This document shows positions 36,692 to 49,040 of a stretch of DNA of 64,000 nt, piece by piece. The position numbers and the translations under genes are program-made. The notes under the pieces are model-generated. The model was not told where the DNA came from and did not search any database. It was given only the letters and a program-made list of their open reading frames with translations. The DNA is from Gnomoniopsis sp. IMI 355080. Lineage: Eukaryota > Ascomycota > Sordariomycetes > Diaporthales > Gnomoniaceae. Location of the stretch: NCBI GenBank assembly GCA_027946555.1, contig JAPEVC010000146.1, positions 30,386-94,385 on the forward strand, read 5' to 3'. Numbering within the stretch: the stretch's first letter is position 1; every line of letters starts with the position of its first letter.

Positions 36692-38329
36692 CTAGCCCGA
36701 CGTTACCGTCGAAGACGTAGCCGGCACAGGCGGCGCTGCGTCTGCGATCGTCTCGACTTTCAGCCGCGTCCTACGTGGCGGCGGCGTTTTCGGTGGCAAC
36801 TTCTTCGCCATGACGCTAGTCCCATTGCCATTGCCATTACTCACGTGCAACACAGGCGATGGCACCGTCGGCTTCCCGTGTCTATGCCTCGGAACCGCGG
36901 GCAAGATCTTTTTCTTCGGCGTTCCAGGGCTGCTATCCTCTGAAGCAGGTGATGCCCCCTCCGGTGCTGGTGCCGGGGCTGCTAATGCCTCCTTGAGCTC
37001 CTCGCTGACTGCGTCGCCTGCCTTACGACTGGGTGTCTTCACGCCCGGCTTCTCCATGACCGCGGCGACGTCGACGACCGAGACGCTGCTAGCCGTCTGC
37101 GAATGCGACAAGCTGATGCCGAGGAACTTCTTGGCGATCTCACTCTCACCACTTTCGGTCAGCCAGCGGACTTTCGAAACGCGGTCGACGAGGCGGACGG
37201 TCGTTTCGTCGGCCGGGGCAAAGTGGGTGTTGCCTTCTCCACTGAGGATTTGGAGGACTTTGAGGATCTCTTGCCGTTTGTAATGGGGTGGGTGAGAGAG
37301 CTGGGTGTGGGCGAGAAGGGGATAGAGAACCCGCAGGTAAGTGTGCCGAAGTGACATGGACTCATCGGGCAGGTCGAGGAGATTGCGTATAATGACATCG
37401 AGGAGCACGCGCAGATCGTTGGTGTAAAAGTACTCGTATGTGGCCTTCGTCGTGAAGAGGAGGTAGAGCAATTTTAAAATGAGCAGCTGAAGCGATGTCT
37501 CCGTCTCTCTGTTCAGTAGTAATATGATGTTCTCCCCAAAAGTCCTGAATGTGGGGCCATACAATGACAGGATCTTGACGACCCTGTTCGTCAAAGGCGC
37601 TGCTAGGGCTTCAGAGGCATCAGTGGCGGCGATCGTAGAGGCGACCATGTACTGCTCGTTCAAGACCAGCAACACTCGGATGATAGGGTAATGATAAGGA
37701 TCATTCACGTCGTCGGACAGGCCTTCAATCAATTGGAACATGTACGTGATAAAGATGTCGTCAACGCAAAGCAGATCATCCACCCGCAAACGCTCAATGC
37801 GCGCCATCTCGTACATCAACTCGAGGAGCAGACGGTGTAATCTCCTGTCGTCGTCCCTTCGCCCGTTGATCAGTTCGACCATTTTCGAGAAGCAGCCCTC
37901 TTCTATCATCTGTTTGAATGTCGCTTCGTCGAAGCGGCCGTCGAGGAGGAGGAAGTTGGCTATGACGTTGAGGGCACTCGGCTCATCCTCCTGCAAGAGG
38001 CTATAGATGATTTGGGTGCGGACATATTCCTGATTGCTGGAGAATATCTGGCTCTCAAGAAGGAGCTGCGAGCAGTTGGCGACATCATCCTCGTCGTGCA
38101 AGAAGTTGTCGCGGCAGGAGGAAACTAGGTGTAACCATGAGCGAAGACAGTCGTCGATAGTATCATGGGAGTCGCAAGTCCGAGACAGAATTTCTCGTAG
38201 TTCTGCGATTCAGATGCCAGGTCATTAGCGTGCGTCGCGGACACAACAACACGGACTGGAAGGCTGATCAGGGTACTCACCGTCCCAGAATTGCTCCTCT
38301 GTTTCCACAGACACTTCAATGTCGTCCAT
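36692..38329 (-). CDS. LDB17: Ldb17/SPIN90/Dip1-type Arp2/3 regulator
   Basis: A short first exon (38329-38281, MDDIEVSVETEEQFWD) and a long second exon (38202-36692) encode 519 residues. Residues about 20-370 are an all-helical leucine-rich domain of the SPIN90/Ldb17 family, with the conserved YEMARIERL, DDIFITYMFQLIE, RVLLVLNEQYMVAS and ILKLLYLLFTT blocks. The C-terminal 140 residues are Pro/Ala/Ser-rich, with basic proline motifs (KKILPAVPRHRHGKP, KKLPPKTPPPRRTR) suited to SH3 binding. Yeast Ldb17 and fission-yeast Dip1 act at endocytic actin patches; Dip1 activates Arp2/3 to nucleate linear filaments. The same role is inferred. Confidence 0.88.
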
Positions 38330-39511
38330 CTTGGAGAAGGTACCGATCTGTCGACTGCCGCATTACCATCACGAGGAGATCCAAGGGGCCGGGTCGAGGT
38401 CGATGCTCGTAGTTACTACTCGCTGGCGGAGGTGGGGACAATTCCCTGGCGCGAAAGGGAATGCAGTAGACACTCGAGATGCTTGGTGTGCGTCTGGGAA
38501 AAAGAGTGAAGCGTTGAAAATGTACAACGTGGGTGCGGAGGTTAAAGTTGTCATGTCGAAGGAGATCGATTTCCTAAACTAGCGCATCACCCGTGGAGTT
38601 GATGTGGGGTACTGCTGAGTAGTGAGGTTGGGGCTCCGTTCTCTTGGACTTCTCCCGCCAAGGCAACCTTGGAACCCGGTTTGGCAGAAGCCGACCGTTT
38701 GAGAAGATCAGTTCGGTGTTTTGCATTGCACTCCAAGAAGGATAGCCATTTTCACTGTTGTAAAAGGCTGTAGTTCTTGCTGAAGCACAGCCAATTTCCA
38801 AGATACCTTTGTAAGATCTATCGAGTCAAGCCACTGCCCGCGCCTTCACTGGAACTTGTACCCAAAGTTTTAGGAGCCTACGACCTGTTGTTCCCCTAGG
38901 ATCAATTCATTGACTGACTTTTCAACGTTGAGAATGTATTGACATGATTTTCACCCATGGCAGGTCCGTAGATTGCCCCCTTTTCGCCATTGCAATGCTT
39001 CCAAATGCTCGCGAATGCCTCCATAGAAAATGCCGTCCCGTGTCCAAACGCCGCCGCTACATGCGGTACAAACCATGCTGATTTTCTACCAGGCCCGACG
39101 CAAAGCCACAGATGTTATACTCGTGGCCCTCATCCCCGAGCCTGCTGATCCAGCTCCTTATAAGCTCCTTGCGACGAGCGCCATGTCCTTACCCAACCGA
39201 AGATCTCCCAACTCACGTCACCCACACGGTCGTGTTACTGCGTTACGAACATGACCATAATGAATACAGTATTCGCACTATCAGTTGCCCACGCCTCTTG
39301 CATCCTATTCTTGTCCAGGAGATCATACGCGCGCTCAGGATATGCTTCGGGCGAGCATCGACGTCTAGCGACCTATTGGGTTGTCCGGTCGTAACAAGGG
39401 TAGAATTCTCACGCCTACGCACGACCTTGTTAAGTGTGTGCTACTCACAGACGTGGTTCCATGGATGCGCCCCAGCCACATCGTGTCCAGGGCTTGCATA
39501 CGGAAAGAAGC
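38330..39511. other. Intergenic region
   Basis: About 1.2 kb between Ldb17 and the end of the Naa30 gene; no supported feature. Confidence 0.5.
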
Positions 39512-40136
39512 CTAATCCGCATTGTGCTCAGACGCATCCAGCGCAAAATCGGTCGCCGAGTCCGGATCGACGCTCTTGAGCAGTAGCACAAGTCGGTACG
39601 CGCTATTGCCATTGAGATAGTACCGGTGGAGCTTCTTTGACCGCAGAAAACCGAGGCGCTCGTAAAGGCGCATGGCGGGGACGTTTGTCTCCTCGGTTTC
39701 GAGGACGACTTCGTCGGCACTGCGCGCGGCCATGGCATCAATGGCTTTCTTGACGAGAGACGTGGCTATGCCTTGCCCGCGGAAGGATGAGGAGACGGCA
39801 AGCATGGCGATGTATCCCCGGCGCGTCGGGGCAGCGTGCGAAGAATGGGTTTCTAGTTTGCAGATGATGACGCCTATGAGAGATGAGTCCTCGGGATTAA
39901 GAGCCTGGGAGATGGTTAATCAAGTGATTTCTCACTTCGAAAGTGCAGTGAAGCGTGATTTCTGGGGATCGTACCATGAAGCAGAGGTGACCCCATTGGT
40001 AGAGGAAATAGCGGTAGACATAGATGCTATAAGGCTCGCTCAAATCTTTGGAGATCAAAGCACGGATGGAGGGTAGATATTGCGCCTCGAGGCTGTGGGT
40101 GTATTGAAGGTATTTGAGCTCGCTTGGGAGACTCAT
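39512..40136 (-). CDS. NAA30: N-alpha-acetyltransferase 30, NatC catalytic subunit
   Basis: Two exons (40136-39975, 39904-39512) encode 184 residues. The intron removal joins WGHLCFM to ALNPEDSSLIG. SEPYSIYVYRYFLYQWGHL is the substrate-side signature of Naa30/Mak3, and the acetyl-CoA loop is SSFRGQGIATSL (R/Q-x-x-G-x-G/A). ETEETNVPAMRLYERLGF and LHRYYLNGNSAYRL complete the GNAT fold. It acetylates N-termini such as Met-Leu and Met-Ile co-translationally with the auxiliary subunits Naa35 and Naa38. The C-terminus adds about 20 residues. An in-frame ATG at 40220 would prepend a hydrophobic 28-residue segment; I prefer 40136 because MSLPSELKYLQ is the usual fungal start. Confidence 0.93.
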
Positions 40137-41230
40137 CTTGGGAGTGAAGAGGTTTCGGATGGCGCGAAACAGGAACAGCACAGCAGTCGACAGCAGATAG
40201 AAGTAGAAAAGGAGGATCATAGGAGCACCGAGTAGGAGTCGGGCTTATGAGAGGAAAGTGAGGTTGGGCCAGGTTCGAGTGAGGTGGTTTCGTGACATGT
40301 AGGAGAAAGAGTCAGGTCAAGACCGTGGCTGTAGGCGCATGTGTCGTTGGAAAGCGGGATCCGGTACTGGTTGCAACGTCTTTAACCGGTCTGTCGTGAA
40401 GGTTTATTACCAGCGCAGCATAAGGAAAGGAACGATAGAATTTGCTAATTCAAAGGCTCAGAAAAGAGCCCAGAAACGCCTCTCCTGACCGGGACTTTCT
40501 CCACAAAGAACAAGCTGACAAGTTGGCATGGGAGCATGGGGGTTAGGACGAGATAGTGGACGCTGACAGTACCATACTATGTAGCCTGTCCGGTAGCAGT
40601 GTCAGCGCAGTCACATGCCAAAAAGTTGTGCTGAAGGAGAGTGGACATGGTGCGTAGTGCTCACTAGGCACGGTAGGTGGGCGGGTAGGAAAAGAAACAG
40701 CTGGGCACCCATGTGTTCTGAGACAGGAGCACCGCCGCACCGGCTTCCAGACGGCATTCGGGAGCACATGCAAGGGCAGGGGTAGGAGCCACCCTCGGAG
40801 CTGCCTTAGGTAGGTTCTTTCCCATACCTGCATACCTTGACCTAGTACTTTGATCTAATACTTCCACTTTTGTACGTCACCCTTACACAAGTAGAACGGC
40901 TCTCCTGTGCGAAGACGGGGAAGCTGAAAAACGTCCAACTTTACCTATTGACCGCCCGAGAGACACGACTCCAAAAGTTATGACTAGCTCGAGCGCATTG
41001 ACAAAACAGGGCTGAGACCCTCGCAATCCGTAACTTTATCCTTGAGCCTGCTCCCACAGCATCTGTCTAATCCTCTCACCGACGCCCCCAACGAGGCGTT
41101 CCACTTCCACCCCGGATCCGTCCAACCACCGGTGCGCCGACAACGAGCATCAACACCCGGACCTGCGTTGACCCCTTTTACTTGCTGAATCCGGCACAAC
41201 ACAGAATAGAGCAGGCGCCACGAGGCGATC
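40137..41230. other. Divergent intergenic region
   Basis: About 1.1 kb shared promoter of the Naa30 and Lro1 genes. The first 84 bases are open in frame with Naa30. No other feature supported. Confidence 0.5.
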
Positions 41231-43170
41231 ATGGCGTCGGAGCTGCGACGACGGGTCGCGAAAGGGAAAGAGGGGGAAGATAAAGTACCCACCGAGCCTG
41301 TCACCCCCGCCGCCCGCGATCAAAGCCCCATCAAGCCTGGTGAGAAAGTCAAGGTCGTCCACGCGAAAAGGAAAAGGTCACTCGGTGCCATTTTCCTGCT
41401 GGGGAGTCTCTTTGGCATAATAGCGGCGGGATTCTTTGCAAAAAGCAATGACTTGATCGACTTCCCCGAGATAGGGGACTTAAGTGTGGATAATCTGCTA
41501 GATGTGGTACCCGCAAGCCTGGTGAAGGATGTCCGCGATTTAGTGGTATGTTCATTTGCATGTGATGGACATGTGCGCCAAGTGTGGAACCAGTCTGACT
41601 ATTGTCTCTTGATTAGAAAGGCGAGCGCGACTACATGGACTCTTATGAGCCCTTCTCCGTCGGTCTCAAGGCCAAAGCTGAGGGCATGGGCGCCCACCAT
41701 CCGATGATAATGATTCCCGGTGTCATATCCACTGGTCTCGAATCCTGGGGTACTGGTAACAGCTCCCGGCAATACTTTCGAAAACGGTTATGGGGCTCGT
41801 GGACCATGATGAGGGCGTTGGTGATGGAGAAAGAGGTATGGAAGAATCACATCATGCTCGACAAGAAAACAGGTCTTGACCCACCCGGGATAAAGCTGCG
41901 CGCTGCTCAGGGCTTTGATGCAACTGACTTCTTCATTACGGGCTATTGGATATGGAGCAAGATATATGAGAATCTCGCATCCTTGGGCTATGATCCGACA
42001 AACTCCTTTACCGCTGCGTACGACTGGCGCTTGTCGTTTCAAAATCTGGAAAAGAGGGACCAATATTTTACAAGACTAAAGTTACACATCGAGGCCGCAG
42101 TGCTTGGCTGGAACCAGAAAGTCGTGCTCGTATCGCACAGCATGGGCAGCCAGGTACTGTTTTACTTTTTTCACTGGGTCGCATCTGAGCATGGCGGCAA
42201 TGGAGGAGACTCCTGGGTCGAGGACCATGTCGACTCGTGGATCAATGTCAGCGGGTGTATGCTCGGCGCCTTGAAAGACATCCCCGCGGTGCTGTCCGGC
42301 GAAATGAAGGATACGGCTCAACTGAACGCATTCGCTGTATACGGGCTAGAGAAATTTCTCTCCCGAGAAGAACGAGCCGATATCTTCCGTGCTATGCCGG
42401 GCATCTCATCTATGCTCCCCATTGGCGGTGACGCTGTTTGGGGCAATACCTCGTGGGCTCCCGACGACGCGCCCGATCAGCTTAATTCTTACGGCTCCTT
42501 CCTGAATTTTCGTCGGGGTGTTAATTGGACAGTTCCGGAAAAGAACATGACGGTCACCGAGTCGATGGAATACCTGCTCAACACGACCGAAGACTGGTAC
42601 CGGAACTCGATTCTCGGCTCATACTCGCACGGCATCGCACGCACCACCGCCGAGGTCGAGGCCAACGAGAAGGACTCGCGCAAGTGGATCAACCCACTCG
42701 AGACGCGCCTGCCGCTCGCCCCTTCTCTGAAGATCTACTGCTTCTACGGTGTCGGCAAACCCACCGAGCGCGCGTACTACTACCGCACGGCCGAGGCGTC
42801 GTCATCGCTTAATATCACCATCGACACGGGGCTAATTCACGGTGTCGTTGACCACGGCGTCATTATGGGTGAGGGCGACGGTACTGTGAACTTGCTGAGC
42901 AGCGGGTATATGTGCAACCGCGGGTGGCACATGAAGAGGTACAACCCCGCTGGCGCAAAAGTGACGGTCGTCGAGATGCCGCATGAGCCCGAGCGATTTA
43001 ACCCGCGCGGGGGACCGAATACTGCGGACCATGTGGATATCTTGGGGCGAGCGACATTGAACGAGTTGATTTTGCGCGTTGCTGCGGGCATGGGTGAGAC
43101 CATTGCGAGCAGTGTTGTGAGTAACATCAGTCAGTATGCGGACAAGGTGCAGGTTTATGAGGAGGACTAG
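41231..43170 (+). CDS. LRO1: Phospholipid:diacylglycerol acyltransferase
   Basis: Two exons (41231-41545, 41617-43170) encode 622 residues. A basic cytosolic N-terminus precedes one membrane helix (about residues 50-70, SLGAIFLLGSLFGIIAAGFF); the rest is the ER-lumenal LCAT-like domain. PMIMIPGVISTGLESW is the lid/oxyanion region, Ser280 in VSHSMGSQ is the nucleophile, and the Asp and His are expected in GEGDGTVNLLSSG and NTADHVDILG. It transfers an acyl chain from phospholipid to diacylglycerol, making triacylglycerol independently of acyl-CoA. Length and motifs match yeast Lro1 closely. Confidence 0.95.
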
Positions 43171-43938
43171 GTCGTGGAGGCTTTTGCGGTGCGAGGTCCT
43201 TCCATCAGATGGTTTCTCTGGCTGGATCCTAGGAAATGGACGAAATCGCCACGCTGCGGTTGGATATATGTTTAACGCGATGGATATGTATGAGGGCGGC
43301 TTTGTATACCCACTTCGATTTGAAAGCATAGATTCGGTGCCAAGTAGTAGTAGGAGTGCAAAAAAATAGCGCAACAGGTTTGTACCGGGGGGCTTCTGGT
43401 GTTGTTAGAAAGCTCCTACCTGACATTCCTTCAATATTACTGATTTGCGTGCACCAATTGCCAGTCGCTGACCACCATGCGCCCTTCACGCTCTGCCTCA
43501 TCCAAATCGCGAAAGCCTCTGCGACGCCCTCTTTCCCAACCTGGACGACTAGACTGCTTGAACGCTCACAATTGGCCAGGAAATCAAGTGGAACAACTTG
43601 AGTTTTGGAGCCGATGTCTGGAGCATATATGTATCATTCCATTACCTTCGTCACCGTCTAAGTTGGCTAGCAGGGGGTCTATAAAGGCATTACCCATTAT
43701 ATCATTCAAGAAAAAAAACTCAAGTGATCGTGAATTCCTCCTTTGCACTCGCGCGGGTATCATCTTGCCCAGTGACATCTCCTTGGGTAATCCCTTTGTA
43801 AATGCGACTCGAACTTGGTATAGTTGGGTATCATGGGTGACAAAAGAAGGAAGTGAAAGGGAAAAACCCCCCCCTTCAAGTACGGAAAATTCAGCTGTTG
43901 AAACATCGAAACAAATAGTCGGCGCAAATACCACCTCC
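43171..43938. other. Convergent intergenic region
   Basis: About 0.8 kb between convergent 3' ends. The plus-strand frame 43477-44169 is mostly the shadow of the Ytp1-like gene. No other feature. Confidence 0.5.
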
Positions 43939-46078
43939 TTAAGCGGAATAGAAACGCCTGATCAAAGGCCGTCCCGCGTCTTTGCGGACAGCCCATCCCT
44001 TGATAGCAATGAGCATAATCTCCCATGCCATGAAAACACCCACAAGGCCCATAGTGACGGTGTAAAAGAACATAGCATCGAGGTTGTTGTGCTCCATAGC
44101 AGCGACAGTATCCCCACTGGACGCCATGAAGATGATGCCGCCCGTCATCAGCCCGAAAGCAGCGAGTAGCTCTGTGGGCGGCCTTGAGGGCAGGATGCTG
44201 GTCGGCGGCTTCAAATAGACCATCACGTAAGACAATCCCCGTGAGAAGGAGGCACCCGTCAACATCGTGCCCCATTGCTTGTGGACCATAGACGAGACCA
44301 TGGAGCTTTGCGTATGGCTGGACATCATGATGCCCAGCAAAAGGATCACCAATGCAGGAAGCGGATTCGTGGAAAAGCCATAGTTCGCAGGCTCTGAGAG
44401 TGCGCCCTCCCGCTCATCGTGGTCGTCGTAGTTTTCGTCAATGGCGTTGGTTACGGTCGTGTTGAGGAGGTCGCGAATGTGTGTCGACTCGATGAGCATA
44501 CCGCACTGTGAAAATATCTGGTTAGTTACCTGTGTTTTGCAGAACAAGTGGCAAGCGGTAAATATGTGGCAGCATGCAGTAGCGCAGATCCTATCGCCCA
44601 CAGCCTGAATGAGGCTCAACAAATCAACAAGAACTCACCAGACCACCTCCAATGAACAATACAGTGATGGAGATGTGCTCTAGGTCCTCAAAACTCCATT
44701 CACCGCCCCAATTGCCCAGATGCTCCAAGAAGATATTAGTCGAGCCGTAAAGGAAAATGAGAAAGCTCTCGACGAACTCCGCCGTAGGAGTCCATCGTTT
44801 GCTTGCCGATTTGGGCCGAATGTTCCATGCCTGTACCACCAAGCACAGCAGATCAGTCAATCGTGCCTTTCAATCTTCGAAAGGCGGCGGACAACGAAGA
44901 CTCACCCATCCAAGCTCTCCAAAACAACCGGCCCATCGACCAAGGGTTACCACGCCAAGCCAAAAGAAAACGCCGCCTTTGATCCAATGCGCCAGGCCTG
45001 TGAATAGTCGCTTTCCCTCCTGCGTCACAGTCAGCTTGTGCCCATTTATTCGCTAATGTTCCAATCGAACTCACAAAGAAGCGCGCAAGTGTAACGATGC
45101 CGGTCGCCAAGGTAATGAAACCCAGAAGCATGCTTGTACGATCCACAAAATTGTACCCAAAGACCATTATTTTCCAGGCGCGTGAGGAGATCTTGCTACC
45201 GATCCGAGTCACCAGGTTGTGTACCATACCACGGCCCGGCAGAGCGGGTGAGTCGGCTTCAAGGTCATCGTCATCCTCCACAAACTCCTTATGAGCCGTC
45301 TCACCAACCGGGCTGGCCAAGGCGTCAGGGGTGGAAGAGACGGAGTGACTCCTCAGTGACTCGGTATTGGGTTCAGTGCCCTGGCCGCTATCATTCGAGT
45401 TCCTGCACAGGGGGCTGTACTGTCCGCTGTGGAATCGGTGGTGTTCATCCATCGCAGCTTGAGAAATCGGGATGAAGGACCGTCGCTCGGTCGCATGAGC
45501 TCCGGCATCCTCGCCGTGACTCTTGCGGAATGCGCCTGCAACACGACCAACGAGACCAACCACCGCATGCGCAGAGAGGACCCATGTCACGAGCCAGCCC
45601 AGCTTGTGGTGTGCATTGTTCGGATAGAGATCGGGAGTGTTGGCATTGTATATTGTACTCAGGAGCACACCGAGCGCGTTGGTCGCGAGGAAGATGAATT
45701 GGGTCGGAAGCGTGTATCGAGACCGTGCGATGGAGAACATGGTCGCTGTTTCGGACCGTCAGCGCAAAGCCAAGCGAGAGCAAAATTAGAGTTGTCCACG
45801 GATATTCACTTACCCAGGGGAAGCACGAACACCCAAGCCAAAACCATCAGAGCTATGTGGCCGAGCAGAACGCCCCTGTGCTCCGGATGGGCAAAGTAGC
45901 TTGGCACGAATTCTGGCTCTGCTTGAGACGCGTTTCCGCCGAAAGTCCCGCCAGAGCCCATGCCCATGTCCATACCCATGGACTCCTCTTCTCCATGGCC
46001 TAGGACAGTCGGGACTAGAAGCCCCAGTATGGCGGCCGCCGAGGCGACTCGCAAAGCTGATATTGTCTCCAACCGCAT
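43939..46078 (-). CDS. Ytp1-like multi-pass membrane protein
   Basis: Five exons (46078-45814, 45745-45075, 45019-44906, 44830-44639, 44505-43939) encode 602 residues, all junctions in phase. The N-terminus is a signal peptide ending near VLGHGEE, followed by a Met-rich stretch (MGMDMGMGSGG). An N-terminal membrane block (GHIALMVLAWVFVLP, then SRYTLPTQFIFLATNALG) matches the domain found before Ytp1 in fungal proteins. A soluble Ser/Asp-rich loop follows, and then the Ytp1 domain with about seven helices, including IKGGVFFWLGVVTLGRW, FVESFLIFLYGSTNIFLEH and ALVILLLGIMMSSHTQ. Yeast Ytp1 is a poorly understood membrane protein resembling mitochondrial electron-transport proteins. Function is unknown. 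Confidence 0.86.
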
Positions 46079-49040
46079 GAGGAAGAGTCGGCCTTGGTCC
46101 GCCCACGGCAATCGACAGGAGAGCCGGAGAAGGCTGTTTCTTCAGGTTGTCTGTTCACGTGGATGCTGAAGTATAATTGGCTATGCGATGAGCCAAAGCG
46201 CCAATAAGTAATCGAGGTCGCGAAGCAGCTGCCAAGTGCAGGATGACACTACCATGCGTCGGCGCAACTCTCTCTCTGTGTGATGGTCACGTCCACATAC
46301 GCAGTGAGGTCTCAAGGCGGTGAGGGCGGTGGCTCGTCGCTCAGGGCAAACAAGTGTGCGAACAGCAAGTGTCGAGCAGTGTGGAGGACGGTGCAATGTC
46401 AGACAAGAAAAAGACCGTTATGAGCAAGGAGAGCGGCACAGGATATAAAATATGGGATAACTAATCGCAACGGGGGAGTAGTCTACATGCAAGCACGCCG
46501 AGAGGCGCCGAGAGGATCTTATACTCCTTTTGAAGCGTTGCTTGATTGGTAATTGGCTATGGAGCCGGTGACAAGGAAGCGGAACACTCGGCGCGACCTT
46601 GACTCCATCACCGAACAATAAGGACGAGAAGTACTTGTACCTGGAAAATGTGTCCCGGTCGAATCCACAACAGAACTTCAATCACGATCCTTCACGACGC
46701 GCTAATGCGTATATTGTGACCTCATAGCCCAATGACTCGTCGTCCTCAAGCCTCAACCTCAAAGATTTGGTCGCACAGCAGCTCGAATTTGCAGACGGCG
46801 TGACCACCAAGAGCCGAAGTTTCCGAAAAAATATTGTGAGTCTTACCTAGTGGGAGGATCTCAAAAGGAACCCATCGGGCGGTGACAGCATGCAACCGGT
46901 ACCTAGGGTTCTTGGCAAGGCGCGGCAGAAAAAATGCAGGAGCAACGTCTGCATATGTCATACGGTACGGCTACACTGTAGGGGGAATGCTTGCTCCAAG
47001 GATCCCCCAGATCCATAGCATCCCTGCTTGTCGCGCTTAGGGCTGACCTCTTTTGGATATCACCACTTCTCCTCCTTCATCACACCACCTTATGACTTTC
47101 TTTGCTTGTCCCCAGGGATTTAGGTACTGGTGCTTGAATATTTGTGGTTCTATATCTCTGATATGCATCTACAGGTATCGATCCTGCAAACAAACTCTTC
47201 GTTTTACATGGTTCCACTACTCCAAACATCAAACTCTCTCATGGGTGGGTGAACAAGACTCCATCCCAATGGTGAATCAAATCACAGCGCGTTCGATATC
47301 AGAGAGCTGTATTGGGTTGCCTTTTGCGTTTGACCAGTTCTTCAGACGAAATTACACTACGACTCCGCCGAACAGGAACAGTCGTCAATCAACTCTCTAG
47401 CCTCGAAACCCATAACGCCCTTTCTACTATGTAACAGCGTGCCTTTTATTCTGGAATTATCCCCGGCCTCAACGTACGACACGGGGCCGATAATGACCAA
47501 GAGATTTCGAGAGCGTAACGAACCCTTGTCGACAAGATCGCGATCTAACATAACACAGTGTCAGCATCTACCGGCATTTACGGAGCCTCATTTCTTGCGA
47601 TATCGATAAGACGATACCCCAGGGTGGGTACCATCGGGCCCGATCGACATCCTCACATGGCCATTCTAAGACGGCGAACGTTGCTACATACATAAGTAGT
47701 GCAACATACTTGCTCTAATAGAAATGTCCACACCTCTAGGCGTCCATGTCACATGATAGATTATTCAGAGAGCCACTCATTTTGTTCATTCGTCCAGTGT
47801 CAACGAGCGGCAATAACGAACGGGCTTGAAAATGCATCCATGGCTGACCTGAGGATCCTCCACTGGAGAGCTTTGGGAGATCACGCCGATCTCAAAACTG
47901 TTTCGATCACGTCTGGGTGTGGAGCCAAGGCCGCAGAACAGAGCCCAAAATTCGTACGATGGGCGCATAGGATGCTGCAGTCATCAGTCAGCCATAAAGC
48001 CATTTGCCAAGGTCTGAATTTTGGTCCGAGGCTCCCGTGAGGTTTACTGTCAATTGTCTATTACTACTAACAGGATAGTATGTGCTTACCTGTCACAAGC
48101 CCCCATCCTCCAAGGACGATCCCGCCCTTGTCAACTGAGCGCCTGGCAGTCAGACGCAGGTATTGTTACACCGTGAGAACCTCCTTCGGGGTTTTTCGAG
48201 ACGCGAAAACTCCGAGCTCACGGACACAGGCCGAGCAACGTCCGTAGATGGATCGGGAACAATCTGAGTGCACCAAAATACCGATGTGAAGGCTCATCTT
48301 GACTGGCAGCATACTCGGCTTTGACAGACTGTCACGCGTAAGTCAATATGATATTCGAGGTGTCTGACGGTGGCTGGGGATTCTATATAGCCTTCCATTT
48401 TGTCTCCGGAGGTCCCGCCTGGTCAGTTGACAGCCGCATTGAATGAGTCTCCATCTGGCGGTCTAATTGGAAAGGTTGGTTTGTCTCTTGGCATGCATCA
48501 GACTTGCAGCTGTGGCTGAACGTGGGCTGCCATGATCCACCGGCCGGCCTCTGTGGTCTGTTACAACAGGTTCGTGACAGAGCGAAGCCATCCCGGCCAG
48601 GTTGTCTTTGCTCATGAGCAGCTAAAGCAGACCAACCTACAATTCCGGCTCCATTACAGCCACAGTGCAGGCGTGATTATTAAATCGTTCGGATTTCATC
48701 TTCGCATGAATCGTTTGTCCAAATTGCATGTCTAGGCATCCGATCAGAAATCCTGCAAAGCGATAATAGGGACTGATTTGTTGCATCTTCGCGTGTCGTT
48801 CATGAAGGTGCAAGACCAGACCGTAACGCTTATGTCCGGAATTGCTATACCCCCGGTTCAGCCTTGCCCCTCTAGTTCGTCAAGCACAGTAGTGGACCAA
48901 TCCAAGAAAAACACAAAATCAGGAGAAAATCGACATGACGTCATCACTCAGCCTTGTGAGCTCGTGCGTCCACTCACTGCTCAACCCTAATGGTCAGCCT
49001 GGTCTACAGCCTCGTGTCTACTCGATTCTTGCACTCGAGG
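46079..49040. other. Long gene-free region
   Basis: Almost 3 kb without a supported gene. It contains a strong nested hairpin at 48171-48223 and a TGACGTCA palindrome at 48936-48943. The longest open frames (47053-47400, 47699-48040) show no known features. Confidence 0.5.
48171..48223. repeat. Nested inverted repeat / hairpin
   Basis: CCGTGAG at 48171-48177 pairs perfectly with CTCACGG at 48217-48223. Inside, CGGGGTTTT pairs with AAAACTCCG (nine pairs, one G-T). The whole could fold as a rod. What it is remains unknown. Confidence 0.6.

Noticed and set aside
48936..48943. TGACGTCA, a CREB/ATF-type site
   Set aside because: It lies beyond the 3' end of the LACTB2-like gene, not in a promoter; one 8-mer is expected about once in this window by chance.
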